Shown: in pieces, positions 15,980 to 23,932 of the stretch | How the letters are laid out: each line of letters starts with the position of its first letter | Numbering within the stretch: position 1 is the stretch's first letter | From: Haloferula sp. BvORR071 | Lineage (GTDB): Bacteria > Verrucomicrobiota > Verrucomicrobiia > Verrucomicrobiales > Akkermansiaceae | DNA: 64,000 nucleotides | Reading direction: 5' to 3' | Assembly (NCBI RefSeq): GCF_000739615.1 | Contig: NZ_BATP01000001.1 | Span: forward strand, 113,809 to 177,808 | Notes under the pieces: generated by a model | Seen by the model: the letters and a program-made list of their open reading frames with translations, nothing else | What the model was told of the DNA's origin: nothing | Database searches by the model: none | Position numbers and translations under genes: made by a program

Positions 15980-16012
15980 GCGACGCGGATTCTAACGAAC
16001 TCCGGGATTGTC

Positions 16013-16055
16013 GCTGTGCCCGAACGAGCACAGAATGTTCCGGAATGAGCACAGC
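16013..16055. promoter_or_regulatory. operator-like half-sites between XRE and secreted-protein genes
   Basis: GAGCACAG occurs at 16026-16033 and 16047-16054, exactly 21 bp apart (two helical turns). An inverted partner GCTGTGC lies at 16013-16019. The second copy covers the ATG of the 16045 gene. The arrangement fits repressor binding by the adjacent XRE protein. Confidence 0.45.
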
Positions 16056-17052
16056 CATTTCCTCCCCTCCCGTCCGTAGACTTGCCGGAATCCTCCCCCT
16101 GTTTTTCAGCTTCTCCAAGCCTCTCATCCTGCTTGTCGGCGGACTACTCTGTATCGGTGGGGCGCTTGGCGACGAACGGCAGCGCGACGCCTTCGTCGAC
16201 AGCCGGGCGAAGTTCGATGGCCTGCTCCTGAAGGCAAAGGATCAGGCTGCGCTCACGAAGCTCTGTGATGGCTTCACTGCCGCCCTTGAGCGCCAGCTCA
16301 AAGATGCCGGCTCTTCGGATGAGCCTCTGGTGAAATCGATCGGAAAGGAGAAGCTCAGGGTCGTGCAGGTGAAGGGCGCATGGCTGGCTGATCCGGCCAA
16401 GTTCCGGAGGGTGATGCTGGACCGCACCTGGAGGGACTGCCGGGGATACAAGGAGGCCACCGGCGACTTCCGGACTGTGATGGGTGTCAAACCCAGTCCG
16501 GACAGCCTGAGAGCGGATCTCGACTTGGCGGAGACCGACAAATCGAAGCTGGTGAACAAGCCTATCCTCACGCCGTTGGAGGAGTTCGCGAAGGACATTC
16601 CCGGCGTAAAGGGGAAGCTACCCGAGATCGCCGGCTTCGATGTGGGCATGTCGGGCTCTCCCAACAAAAGCTTCCATTACTACGGGTTCGACGGCGAATT
16701 CTCCTCGAAGCAGATTCCGGGACTTCTGTTGGATGTGTCCTACAACCGGATGTATGTGGTCACGGATGCCGTGGGCCAGACGGTGGCGGTTCAATTCACC
16801 TGCGAGGATCCGAAGGAGGCGGACAGGAAGAAATTCGGCGATGCAGCTGAGCTGAGCGTCTACAACTTCGTGCAGTTCCGCCGGAAGGGGGTCCCTGATT
16901 CCACCGTCCGGTACGATACAAGGAAGGTCGACGGGGGCGGGTGTGCCATTCACACGGTGCTGCGGATTGAGGGCAAGACCAAGGAGATCAACAGCCTGTT
17001 CCTTTCGGAAACGGCGCGACAACTGGTGGTCCATGGGTTGAGCCTACCGTGA
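16045..17052 (+). CDS. secreted or membrane-anchored hypothetical protein
   Basis: The 335-residue product has an N-terminal hydrophobic stretch (PLILLVGGLLCIGGALGDE, about residues 26-44) that fits a signal peptide ending before DERQRDAF or a membrane anchor. The remainder is soluble, with a helical N-terminal half (KFDGLLLKAKDQAALTKL) and a beta-rich C-terminal half (LLLDVSYNRMYVVTDAVGQTVAVQF, HTVLRIEGKTKEINSL). No family is recognised. It is one of few plus-strand genes in the element. It is controlled from the region shared with the XRE gene, so it may be a conditionally expressed (lysogeny-type) function such as surface exclusion, which is inference. Confidence 0.6.
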   Translation: MSTAISSPPVRRLAGILPLFFSFSKPLILLVGGLLCIGGALGDERQRDAFVDSRAKFDGLLLKAKDQAALTKLCDGFTAALERQLKDAGSSDEPLVKSIGKEKLRVVQVKGAWLADPAKFRRVMLDRTWRDCRGYKEATGDFRTVMGVKPSPDSLRADLDLAETDKSKLVNKPILTPLEEFAKDIPGVKGKLPEIAGFDVGMSGSPNKSFHYYGFDGEFSSKQIPGLLLDVSYNRMYVVTDAVGQTVAVQFTCEDPKEADRKKFGDAAELSVYNFVQFRRKGVPDSTVRYDTRKVDGGGCAIHTVLRIEGKTKEINSLFLSETARQLVVHGLSLP

Positions 17053-17116
17053 GCAGGCAGGCCGCCCGTCATGGAATCCCTTGGAAGGAGCACTCTGACA
17101 ATGCTCGCGAGCACCG

Positions 17117-18517
17117 TCACGCAGGATTCACAAGCAGACCCGCCGTGAGCAGAGAGAGATGGGGGAAGCGTTCGCGGACGGGACTGGCCTTCAAGAAGTC
17201 CTCAAACGGCACCGGGCGCACCATCTTGTTCTCGGTGACTACCAGGCCAGCGTCTTCCAGGCACTGTAGCAGGTGATCCCGGGAGTCGGCGTCCAAGGTG
17301 TAGGCCTTCCGCTGGACTTCCCGGCGGGTGGCGCTCCCTTTAGAGCGGATGAAGGACAGCACATCGGCTGCTAGCGCGCGGTTGTTTCCGAGACCCAAGC
17401 CGTGGGCATGGTATTGCAGGGCTACCAAGCTGTAGGCGATGCCTCGCAGCGTGGTCCGGTAGAGGTCAGCATGAAGCGCCTGCCTCATAGGGCTATCCCG
17501 AGAGCCCTTGCCTATGGCCTGGGCGATGTGGTCGGTAACGGTGCCTAGTTGCCGGATGAAGTTCCGGAGGAGGAATTCACGATCACCGGGCAAGCTGGCG
17601 GAGATGCGTCTGATCAGACCCTCGTAAACTTGGAAATCGTCCAAGACGGGCTGTTGGGTCGTGTCGGTGAAGAACATTCCCGGGTGATGGCGATAGAACC
17701 GGGTGGAGGCGACGATCGGCGGGACCAAGTCCCGCAGGTTCTCGATGACGACCTGCTGGCCGAGGAAATGGGGCAGATGGAAGACGGGCTTCGGCAAAGC
17801 CAGCGTGGCGTCTACCAAGTCGGTGTTCCATTCCGTCATGGGGAAGGAGCCGGTCAAGGCCACGCGCTTGGTCGTCGGGTCGAGCTGGTTATTGAATCCC
17901 TTCGGGGACAGCAACCGGTCGAGGTGTTTGACAAGATCCCTGAGCAGAGCGGCGCGGCTCTCTTTTGACAGCACGATCAAGCTGATGTGATCGTCGTCAC
18001 CCGTCACGAAGCCGAAATCCTTATCCCAAGCTTGATCATAGTGATTTGCTTCCACGGCAGGGAAGAGCGCTGCCTTGTACTGCTGCCAATATGCCGGGTA
18101 GTCGCCGAGCAGTCGCTTGAGAGAGACGGGATCGAGGTTTCGAGCCCTCAGCTTGCTGCGCAACGCCAATGCCGCTCGCATCGTTGTACGAGCATGATCG
18201 GGATGGCCCGAGAGGCCGTTCGCCTCGGGATGAGGCTCGCTCGTGCGCTTTGGGGGAAACGCCGGATTGAACATCGGCCCCATCAGCCTCGCGAGAGCCT
18301 TGAAAGCTTCGTCTTCGCCGTCACTCCCGTTCACGAGCAGGAACGACGGCGCTGAAATAGAGAAGGCCGAGCCACTGAACTGCCAGATCGACAGCACCAG
18401 CGAGGTAATCAAGGTGCTCTGCGCGAGATCGTCCTCAGGAACGGCGTGAAGGAGCGAGGCGAATGCCTGTTCCTCCGGACCGAGGTAAGAGGGCATGGTG
18501 ATGGATTCAGCCGACAT
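17117..18517 (-). CDS. large protein of unknown function with C-terminal winged-helix-like region
   Basis: The product is 466 residues with no signal peptide. The first 300 residues form a mixed fold with segments such as SAFSISAPSFLLVNGSDGE and KDFGFVTGDDDHISLIVLS; no Walker motifs are seen. The C-terminal 100 residues (DVLSFIRSKGSATRREVQRK, then LLQCLEDAGLVVTENKMV) look like a winged helix. Its start overlaps the end of the 18507 gene by 11 bp. That neighbour has nearly equal length and also ends in a winged-helix-like segment, so the pair may be distant paralogues or a two-subunit complex. A replication-associated role is possible. Confidence 0.55.
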   Translation of the reverse strand: MSAESITMPSYLGPEEQAFASLLHAVPEDDLAQSTLITSLVLSIWQFSGSAFSISAPSFLLVNGSDGEDEAFKALARLMGPMFNPAFPPKRTSEPHPEANGLSGHPDHARTTMRAALALRSKLRARNLDPVSLKRLLGDYPAYWQQYKAALFPAVEANHYDQAWDKDFGFVTGDDDHISLIVLSKESRAALLRDLVKHLDRLLSPKGFNNQLDPTTKRVALTGSFPMTEWNTDLVDATLALPKPVFHLPHFLGQQVVIENLRDLVPPIVASTRFYRHHPGMFFTDTTQQPVLDDFQVYEGLIRRISASLPGDREFLLRNFIRQLGTVTDHIAQAIGKGSRDSPMRQALHADLYRTTLRGIAYSLVALQYHAHGLGLGNNRALAADVLSFIRSKGSATRREVQRKAYTLDADSRDHLLQCLEDAGLVVTENKMVRPVPFEDFLKASPVRERFPHLSLLTAGLLVNPA

Positions 18518-19919
18518 CGATGACGAGGGGCTTGGGGTTAGGAGGGATGGCGGGACGGACGAGGTGCCAGACGTCGTCGCGGGATGCCACCCGCCCTGCT
18601 GCTTGCAATTCGGCCAAGACCTCCCGGCACAGGACGATGGGCAACTTGTCGTGGCGGCGGACGAGTTCCCGGGCGGTGTGAGGGCGCTCGGCGAGCAGGA
18701 TGCAGAACTTGGCGGCGAGCTTTTCGCGCTGCCTCATCTGATCCGCGTATCGGGCGAGGGTGGCGGCGCGCGCCATCCGGGCCGCCAGATGCCTCGCAAG
18801 GGGCATGACGCCGTTAAGGTCCAGCGTGAAGCCCGCAGGTGCGGGGGCTGCCGCCACAATTTGCCGCAGCCCGAAGCAGAGCATGGGCAGTAGGTTCTTG
18901 AGGGCTCCAACGATACCCGGGACGGCACCCTCGAAGGTGCCAAGGTGGCGGACAAAGGCTTGGTGGTGCTTCAGCAGATTCCCTTGGGTAAGGGAGATGC
19001 GCTGTTCGCCGAGGCGGTGCGAGAGGACATTCTCCAGCGCCAGCTTGTAGCGCTTGGCAGGGTCGCCGATTGCGACGATGCCATCCACCGAAGGCGGCTT
19101 CCCGGCTGGCATGTCGGTTAGCCAGAGCATCCGGTTCAGCCACGGGTCCACGGAACCATCCGCCACGAGTTCGTCCAGCAGACCTTGGCCAAGCCGGGCC
19201 GTGGTGATGCCGCGGACGTGGAGAGGCGTGGCGGAAGGCAAGCCACGCCCATCCATGACCCCAAGCAGGGTGGCTCCCGATGCCGCGGCTTGGTGCCGGG
19301 TGGCCATGGGGAAATCCACCAGCGGGTAGCCACGATGCGTCTGGCGCAACTGGTGCGAGAGCATCTTGGCGTCGCTACCTTCGTGAAAGAAGCCGTTGCG
19401 AGTGTAGAAGCTGGCAGTGTCGTGCAAGGCTCCCCGCTTGAGAAGCTGGGATGCCACACGCGTGAAGTTCCGCTCCTCATTCGGCTGAGCTTGGATCTGC
19501 TCCAAGAGCATGCTATCCTGCGCGGTATGTAGCAGGCCGGGCGTGAACTCAGAGGCCTTGTGATCGACGTCGAGGTGGGCAACCATAAGCGGTCGCTTGG
19601 CATCTACGACTCCGGGCATCTTCAGAGACGCGAGGAGGATATTGTCAGAGAAGGCATTCTGCAGCTCCCGGATGGGGGCGATGACGAGTTGCTCGTGGAG
19701 GACGGGGGAGAGCGAGCCTCCGGTCAGCCAATGCATGGCGGGTGCCAACTCGATGTTGTCGTCGACGATGCGCGCGTCGGGACCGGCTGCCGCCGACAGG
19801 GCAGCGCACATCGACACGAGGACGTTCATGCCGGCGACGGGATCGCCTTCACCCAGGAGCAGGTGGTTGAACGATTGAAGGAGCTTCTGTCCCGGATCTG
19901 GAATGATGAGGGGCTTCAT
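18507..19919 (-). CDS. large protein of unknown function, partner of the 17117 gene
   Basis: The product is 470 residues starting MKPLIIPDPGQKLLQSFNHL. The N-terminal part contains MNVLVSMCAALSAAAGPDAR and HWLTGGSLSPVLHEQLV. The middle holds a segment LWLTDMPAGKPPSVDGIVAIGD and many helices. The C-terminus (KLAAKFCILLAERPHTAREL, then CREVLAELQAAGRVASRDDV) resembles a winged helix. General layout recalls DUF3987-type primase/helicase-associated proteins, but no Walker A is present, so I do not assign it. It overlaps the downstream 17117 gene by 11 bp. Upstream lies a structured noncoding region and then the Rep-like gene. Confidence 0.55.
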   Translation of the reverse strand: MKPLIIPDPGQKLLQSFNHLLLGEGDPVAGMNVLVSMCAALSAAAGPDARIVDDNIELAPAMHWLTGGSLSPVLHEQLVIAPIRELQNAFSDNILLASLKMPGVVDAKRPLMVAHLDVDHKASEFTPGLLHTAQDSMLLEQIQAQPNEERNFTRVASQLLKRGALHDTASFYTRNGFFHEGSDAKMLSHQLRQTHRGYPLVDFPMATRHQAAASGATLLGVMDGRGLPSATPLHVRGITTARLGQGLLDELVADGSVDPWLNRMLWLTDMPAGKPPSVDGIVAIGDPAKRYKLALENVLSHRLGEQRISLTQGNLLKHHQAFVRHLGTFEGAVPGIVGALKNLLPMLCFGLRQIVAAAPAPAGFTLDLNGVMPLARHLAARMARAATLARYADQMRQREKLAAKFCILLAERPHTARELVRRHDKLPIVLCREVLAELQAAGRVASRDDVWHLVRPAIPPNPKPLVIDVG

Positions 19920-20343
19920 GGTAAAGGTCGGGTGATTCAGGTGGGTCGCGTTGTTGGTCGATCCCGGAGGAATAGGTTGTGGGTGCGGTGACGATGATTT
20001 TCCGCTGGCGCGCAGTCATGATACCCCCGGCCGCTGGCACGGCCGCCCTTCGGGTCAAGCTCGGTCTCGGCGCGGCAAGTAGCGCGCCTGCGGCGCACTA
20101 TCCGCGCTCGACCTTTGCTTGAGGGTTATCAGGACTGCAGAGCGCCGGCGCTGCGCCCCGCGCGGACCGCCTTCGGCGGCCTCGCGCGGGTCTTGCGGCG
20201 ACACCTCTCACGCCTTGCCGGCGGAGCTACGTCGAGTGCCGTAGTCGGCTCAGACGCTACGCGACCTCCTTCGGCCTGTCGTGCCGGGACAGAGGCTTCA
20301 AAGAGGTGCGACGCCGGTGGTTGTCTGAGGGATTTCAGCATCT
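19920..20343. other. structured noncoding region between Rep and the 18507 gene
   Basis: I find no credible gene in these 424 bases. The region is very GC-rich and full of inverted repeats. The strongest is CCCGCGCG (20157-20164) pairing with CGCGCGGG near 20183-20190, enclosing a smaller CCGCC/GGCGG hairpin. GGCCGC/GCGGCC-type repeats lie near 20029-20045. Its position directly after a replication-initiator-like gene suggests an origin or a structured RNA; neither is proven. Confidence 0.4.
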
Positions 20344-21501
20344 TCAGTTCCGGTTGAGAATGTATGGGCTGTCGTCGATCAGCTCGTCTTCGGAGAAGTG
20401 GGGGCGAAAATCCTTGGGCCAGAGTTCAGCGCCACCGTAGATTTCCACGATCTTGAGATCTGTCCGGTCGCGGAGCCAGGTCGCGCGCGTAAACCGTTCC
20501 AGCTTGGGGATGCGGATACTGGGCTGGAGGAAGTATGCCTCGTCGGTCAGCACGTCGTCGAAGGCGATAGGGCTGAACTCTTCCAACGCCCGGGTGATGT
20601 CAGACTTCAGCGTCGAGCGAGTGTTACGATGCGGCATGTTGATCCGCTCATAAAGGCTTTGTAGCTCCTCCCGGCTCCCGCGCCCGTCGCGTACCAATGC
20701 AGCAATGAACTTTGCCAGTTTGGACGCCTTGGAATCGCCTGCGTTTCGCACAAACACGCCAAGAAGTTTTCTCGCCTCCTGGACGTGCGCCTCTCGCAAA
20801 TCGAGGAGGTCGAAACCCGCCAAATCGCCGCGGCTCTTAAAGGATTCCTTCAGTCTCGGGCCCATGAGGACGAACTCGATTCTTGCCATGCGCGGAGGCA
20901 CGTCAGTGACACCGGATTTTCTCAGAGCGTAAGCCATCTGCTCGTCCTTGGCGTAGGTCCGTACGACGAGGTGCGTGCCCGGCAGCTTGCGCCAGTTTCC
21001 TCTGCTCATCGGCTCGTTGCGGATGGCGGGGTGGCTGCTCGCGAGGAAAGCCTGAACGAGGACTCGATCGGGGTCCCCTAGGTTGAGGGAGAGCTCGATC
21101 ATGCTCCAATGGCTCCGGGAGCCTGGTAGGCCCGGGATCAGCCGCTTGGCGTCGGCGGACTTCTCCAGCACGAGTTGCATGACGGCTTGGAGCTCGCTGA
21201 GCGCCGCGCAAAGCATCGCGGCGCGAGTGATGGGGATCGCGTTGTGGCCGTGGAGCAGCTTTCCAAGGTTGAACTCGACGAGCCAAGCGTACCAGCAGCC
21301 GTCCCGCCGGACAGCGGTGATTACCACCGCGTCATCGGCCACGAGGCTGATCCGCGCCGTGATGGTGCCCTTCTTGCCGGACGAGCTCACCCTGACGTCC
21401 AGGTGCGGGAGGCCGCACGCCACACGGAAGGCCTCCGGGTCGTCGAAGAGCTCCTGCTTGAGACGCATGAAGTTCAGGAAGATTTTTGCTTGGTCAATCA
21501 T
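20344..21501 (-). CDS. probable replication initiator, phage/plasmid II/X-family-like
   Basis: The 385-residue protein carries the ordered landmarks of filamentous-phage gpII/X-type rolling-circle initiators. These are FNLGKLLHGHNAIPI (family K-x-L-x-G-H-N), then SMIELSLNLGDPDRVLVQAF (the R/E-x-D-x-x strand region), LVVRTYAKDEQM (K/R-x-Y-x-K-x-x-E) and MARIEFVLMGPRLKESF (R-x-E-x-x-L-x-x-x-L-K). Such proteins nick an origin and start rolling-circle replication. The catalytic Tyr cannot be assigned with confidence. A shared promoter motif lies 36-54 bp upstream, and a structured noncoding region follows the gene. The call rests on motif order, not on a search. Confidence 0.5.
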   Translation of the reverse strand: MIDQAKIFLNFMRLKQELFDDPEAFRVACGLPHLDVRVSSSGKKGTITARISLVADDAVVITAVRRDGCWYAWLVEFNLGKLLHGHNAIPITRAAMLCAALSELQAVMQLVLEKSADAKRLIPGLPGSRSHWSMIELSLNLGDPDRVLVQAFLASSHPAIRNEPMSRGNWRKLPGTHLVVRTYAKDEQMAYALRKSGVTDVPPRMARIEFVLMGPRLKESFKSRGDLAGFDLLDLREAHVQEARKLLGVFVRNAGDSKASKLAKFIAALVRDGRGSREELQSLYERINMPHRNTRSTLKSDITRALEEFSPIAFDDVLTDEAYFLQPSIRIPKLERFTRATWLRDRTDLKIVEIYGGAELWPKDFRPHFSEDELIDDSPYILNRN

Positions 21502-21536
21502 TCGTCGGAGGGATGGGCTGCACAGGTAATTGGTCT

Positions 21537-21555
21537 GGATTGCGGTAGTGTTAAG
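21537..21555 (-). promoter_or_regulatory. copy B of the CTTAACAMTACCGYAAT motif, upstream of Rep
   Basis: On the minus strand CTTAACACTACCGCAATCC lies 36-54 bp before the Rep-like start. TTAACA could act as the -35 box, with AATTAC 17 bp downstream as a weak -10. The TACCGYAAT part inside the spacer is conserved in all three copies and may bind a regulator. Confidence 0.45.
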
Positions 21556-21678
21556 ATGGAAAGGATTGCGGAGGTGGATGACGGCTGATGCGGCAGGGCG
21601 ACTAGCTGTCCTCGATTATCTACTCGATCGAGTAGGCGCATCCGCCCCGTTGACGCGGCGGATCCGTCTGGGACCTGT

Positions 21679-22698
21679 TCAGGCGATAGGGCTAGCGTCC
21701 GTGGTCGGCGTGAGGGCTCCCGGCCGGTCGACAAAGAAATTGGCCGGTTCTACTAGCGAGATCATCGTGCCATCCGTGGACAGCAAGCCAGCTTTCAACA
21801 AGAAGCTGAACAGCTCCTCGCGTTGTCCCGAATCGAGATCGCTCCTGAAGCTCGCGATCGTCTCGACGGAGACCGGCTGCATGTCTCGGATCTTGCCCAG
21901 GAAGATCTTCGCATCCGCGGGGGGCAGGATCGGCCAGCCGAAGCCATGGAACGCGAGGGCACGAATTCCGGGGACCATTGCGCCAATGCAGGCCTTGCTG
22001 ATCTCGTCGCAGAGCTCAAACTCAGATTCCTCTTGGCTGCTGCCGGCGACGGCAGCGATGTGACCCACAAGGTGGTCGATCTCTCCCGCGAGCGTGCACA
22101 TAGCTTCCACAAACTGGTCAGGGAAGCCATCAAGGGCTTCGAGGAACCCGGCGGGAGTGATCATGTCGTCAAATCCGCCGTTCGTGGCCTCGAAGCCGCA
22201 GAGGGCTTCGCTACGGAACGACGAAAAGAGCTCGTCTAGAGCATCGGCCCATTCAGACGGTACAGGGCGTTGGCTGGGGATCGTCACCACGCACTGCCCG
22301 CCGCGTGCGATCGTGTGGATGTCGATTTCCGACCATTCTGATTGGCTCAGCGTTGCCGGATGTAGAGCGAACAGATCGCATCCTTCGATGGGGAGGGAGA
22401 TCGCCTTCAGTGGGAACACGGCCTTGAGGTGCCTCCCATCGGGTGTGAGGAGGCCGTGGCCGCTGGCATATTCGGAAATCCAGGGGTCAGCCGAAGGAGG
22501 CAAGGGGATAGTCTCGCCGTTGGATTCGCTCTTCACGATCATTACGAGCGGGCAGGGCGATGAGTGAAGCCATTGCAACTGGATCCGGGTGATCAGGAGC
22601 CGTTCGAGCAGGAGCGTCGGAGTCTTAGTCGCAATCTCCAAGAGTTTGCTGATAAAGGGACCGCGGAGAGGCGGGTCGTTGTTGGTTGTTGTTTGCAT
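21679..22698 (-). CDS. hypothetical protein, 339 aa
   Basis: The product begins MQTTTNNDPPLRGPFISKLL. It contains a beta-rich middle (LKAVFPLKAISLPIEGCDLF, GGQCVVTIPSQRPVPSEW) and a helical second half (MCTLAGEIDHLVGHIAAVAG). No family or catalytic motif is recognised. It lies between the excisionase-like gene and the Rep-like gene on the same strand and has its own promoter-like motif (copy C) 74-92 bp upstream. The leader is C/A-rich. A role in copy or maintenance control is conceivable from its position only. Confidence 0.5.
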   Translation of the reverse strand: MQTTTNNDPPLRGPFISKLLEIATKTPTLLLERLLITRIQLQWLHSSPCPLVMIVKSESNGETIPLPPSADPWISEYASGHGLLTPDGRHLKAVFPLKAISLPIEGCDLFALHPATLSQSEWSEIDIHTIARGGQCVVTIPSQRPVPSEWADALDELFSSFRSEALCGFEATNGGFDDMITPAGFLEALDGFPDQFVEAMCTLAGEIDHLVGHIAAVAGSSQEESEFELCDEISKACIGAMVPGIRALAFHGFGWPILPPADAKIFLGKIRDMQPVSVETIASFRSDLDSGQREELFSFLLKAGLLSTDGTMISLVEPANFFVDRPGALTPTTDASPIA

Positions 22699-22771
22699 AG
22701 TTAAATGGGAGGTGGTGGTTCAGCGGGGAGAGGCGGATAGCGCGCTTCAGACGCGCACAGAAATTTGGGAT

Positions 22772-22790
22772 GAATTACGGTATTGTTAAG
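22772..22790 (-). promoter_or_regulatory. copy C of the CTTAACAMTACCGYAAT motif
   Basis: On the minus strand CTTAACAATACCGTAATTC lies 74-92 bp before the start of the 22698 gene and just past the stop of the excisionase-like gene. AAATTT lies 17 bp beyond TTAACA. It matches copies at 7481 and 21537. Confidence 0.45.
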
Positions 22791-22792
22791 GT

Positions 22793-23014
22793 TCAGGAAC
22801 TATTACGGAGCCGGCTGCCAAGCAGGCGCTCCAGTTCCTCTGTTGAGATCAACCACACCCCGAAGCTCGTGATGGGATTGAGGTCGCCGCGGCGCACCAT
22901 TGTCCGAAGCGTGCTCGCCGGAATCCCGGTCATCCCGGCGACTTCACGGAGGCGATAAGCCACACGTCCGCGGGAGTCGGGAGTCAGGGAGGAACGCTTC
23001 GGTTTGCTGGTCAC
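22793..23014 (-). CDS. helix-turn-helix excisionase-like protein
   Basis: The 73-residue protein has one small winged helix-turn-helix: YRLREVAGMTGIPASTLRTM, then VRRGDLNPITSFGVWLISTEELERLL. This is the excisionase/MerR-type pattern of L-x-E-V-A, P-x-S-T-L-R-x-x-V-R-x-G-x-L and a final strand before E-E-L. Excisionases bend DNA and direct the integrase toward excision. Its place in an element with a tyrosine recombinase supports that role, but small regulators of this fold also control transcription. It diverges from the 23282 HTH gene across the CGACAA repeats. Confidence 0.7.
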   Translation of the reverse strand: MTSKPKRSSLTPDSRGRVAYRLREVAGMTGIPASTLRTMVRRGDLNPITSFGVWLISTEELERLLGSRLRNSS

Positions 23015-23097
23015 AACGGCAACAATCGTCGAACCGCCGGAGCCCGGACTTCAAGGTGTAGACGGCGGAAAATTGCGGGAAGCTCCCGGCAGCCATC

Positions 23098-23283
23098 CGA
23101 CAAGGCCAGGCGCTCCAACTGGGGCGACGGGAAGCGGGGACCGACAATTTGCCGACAATAAGATTTTCAGCTGCGGGAGAGCTGCCTCGATGAGGGCGAC
23201 AAAGTGTCGACAAAGGCCGGCTCGGATTCAGATCCTCCGCATGCAGTGGCGAAACTCGACAAACGATGCCAAAAGTCCGACAT
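23098..23283 (+). repeat. seven helically phased CGACAA direct repeats
   Basis: CGACAA starts at 23098, 23142, 23153, 23197, 23208 and 23257, with a near-match CGACAT at 23278. The spacings are 44, 11, 44, 11, 49 and 21 bp, close to whole helical turns. The consensus is yCGACAAn. The array lies between the excisionase-like gene and the HTH gene at 23282 and looks like iterons or a cooperative operator. Confidence 0.55.
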
Positions 23284-23878
23284 GGGCTTCGAGCAGGACC
23301 GGGATCGGCTCAAGATTCTGGCAGTCGGACACTTCAAGGCCGGGAAGACCGCCAGGCAGTTTGCGGCCGAGCACCACCTGCCTCGCACGACGGTGATCGG
23401 CTGGCATCAGCGCTGGAAGTCCGTCAAGGAGGTGACCCGGCAGGGACGTCCGAGGAAGCTTCCGCCATTCAACGAATCAAGGGCGCTGGCGGCTCTCCGT
23501 GCGGAGGGGAGGTTCCATGATTGGAAACGCGTACAGGATCTCATCCGGGAGCAGTCCGGGGCCAAACTTGGCCGTCGGACGATCGTAAGGCTCTTTGAGC
23601 GGTGGGACATCCATGCGGGCCCTTCGACGGGAAGGGGCTTCCGTCTGGTTGCCTCGAACTGGGTTCAGCCTGAGATCACGATTCACCATGGTGCACACCA
23701 GAGAGGGACTCTTTGGAAGCTTCTGAGCAAGCGTGGCTTGGAAGCTTTCACGTTCACCCACGGTGAGCCTGCTGCCGATGCCAGACGCGTCGCCCAAGCT
23801 CTGATCGAACGGGTAGGACGATCCAAACCACGATGGCTGCGCGGCGTGCTTGAGCGTCTGCAGCAAGATTCCAGCTGA
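23282..23878 (+). CDS. HTH protein with transposase-like DNA-binding domain
   Basis: The product is 198 residues from the ATG at 23282; a GTG at 23204 in the same frame would add 26 residues but would place the start inside the repeat array. Residues 5-40 (DRLKILAVGHFKAGKTARQF, then LPRTTVIGWHQRWK) form a Psq/IS630-type helix-turn-helix. A second helical unit follows (WKRVQDLIREQSGAKLGRRT, VRLFERWDIHAGP), as at the start of IS630-family transposases. The catalytic DDE domain is absent and the C-terminus is different, so this is probably a DNA-binding regulator rather than a transposase. The phased repeats just upstream are its likely target. Confidence 0.6.
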   Translation: MGFEQDRDRLKILAVGHFKAGKTARQFAAEHHLPRTTVIGWHQRWKSVKEVTRQGRPRKLPPFNESRALAALRAEGRFHDWKRVQDLIREQSGAKLGRRTIVRLFERWDIHAGPSTGRGFRLVASNWVQPEITIHHGAHQRGTLWKLLSKRGLEAFTFTHGEPAADARRVAQALIERVGRSKPRWLRGVLERLQQDSS

Positions 23879-23932
23879 CATCCCTCTCGCATTTGTCCTT
23901 GAACGCAGCCGGACGGAGAATCGGGCGAAGCA

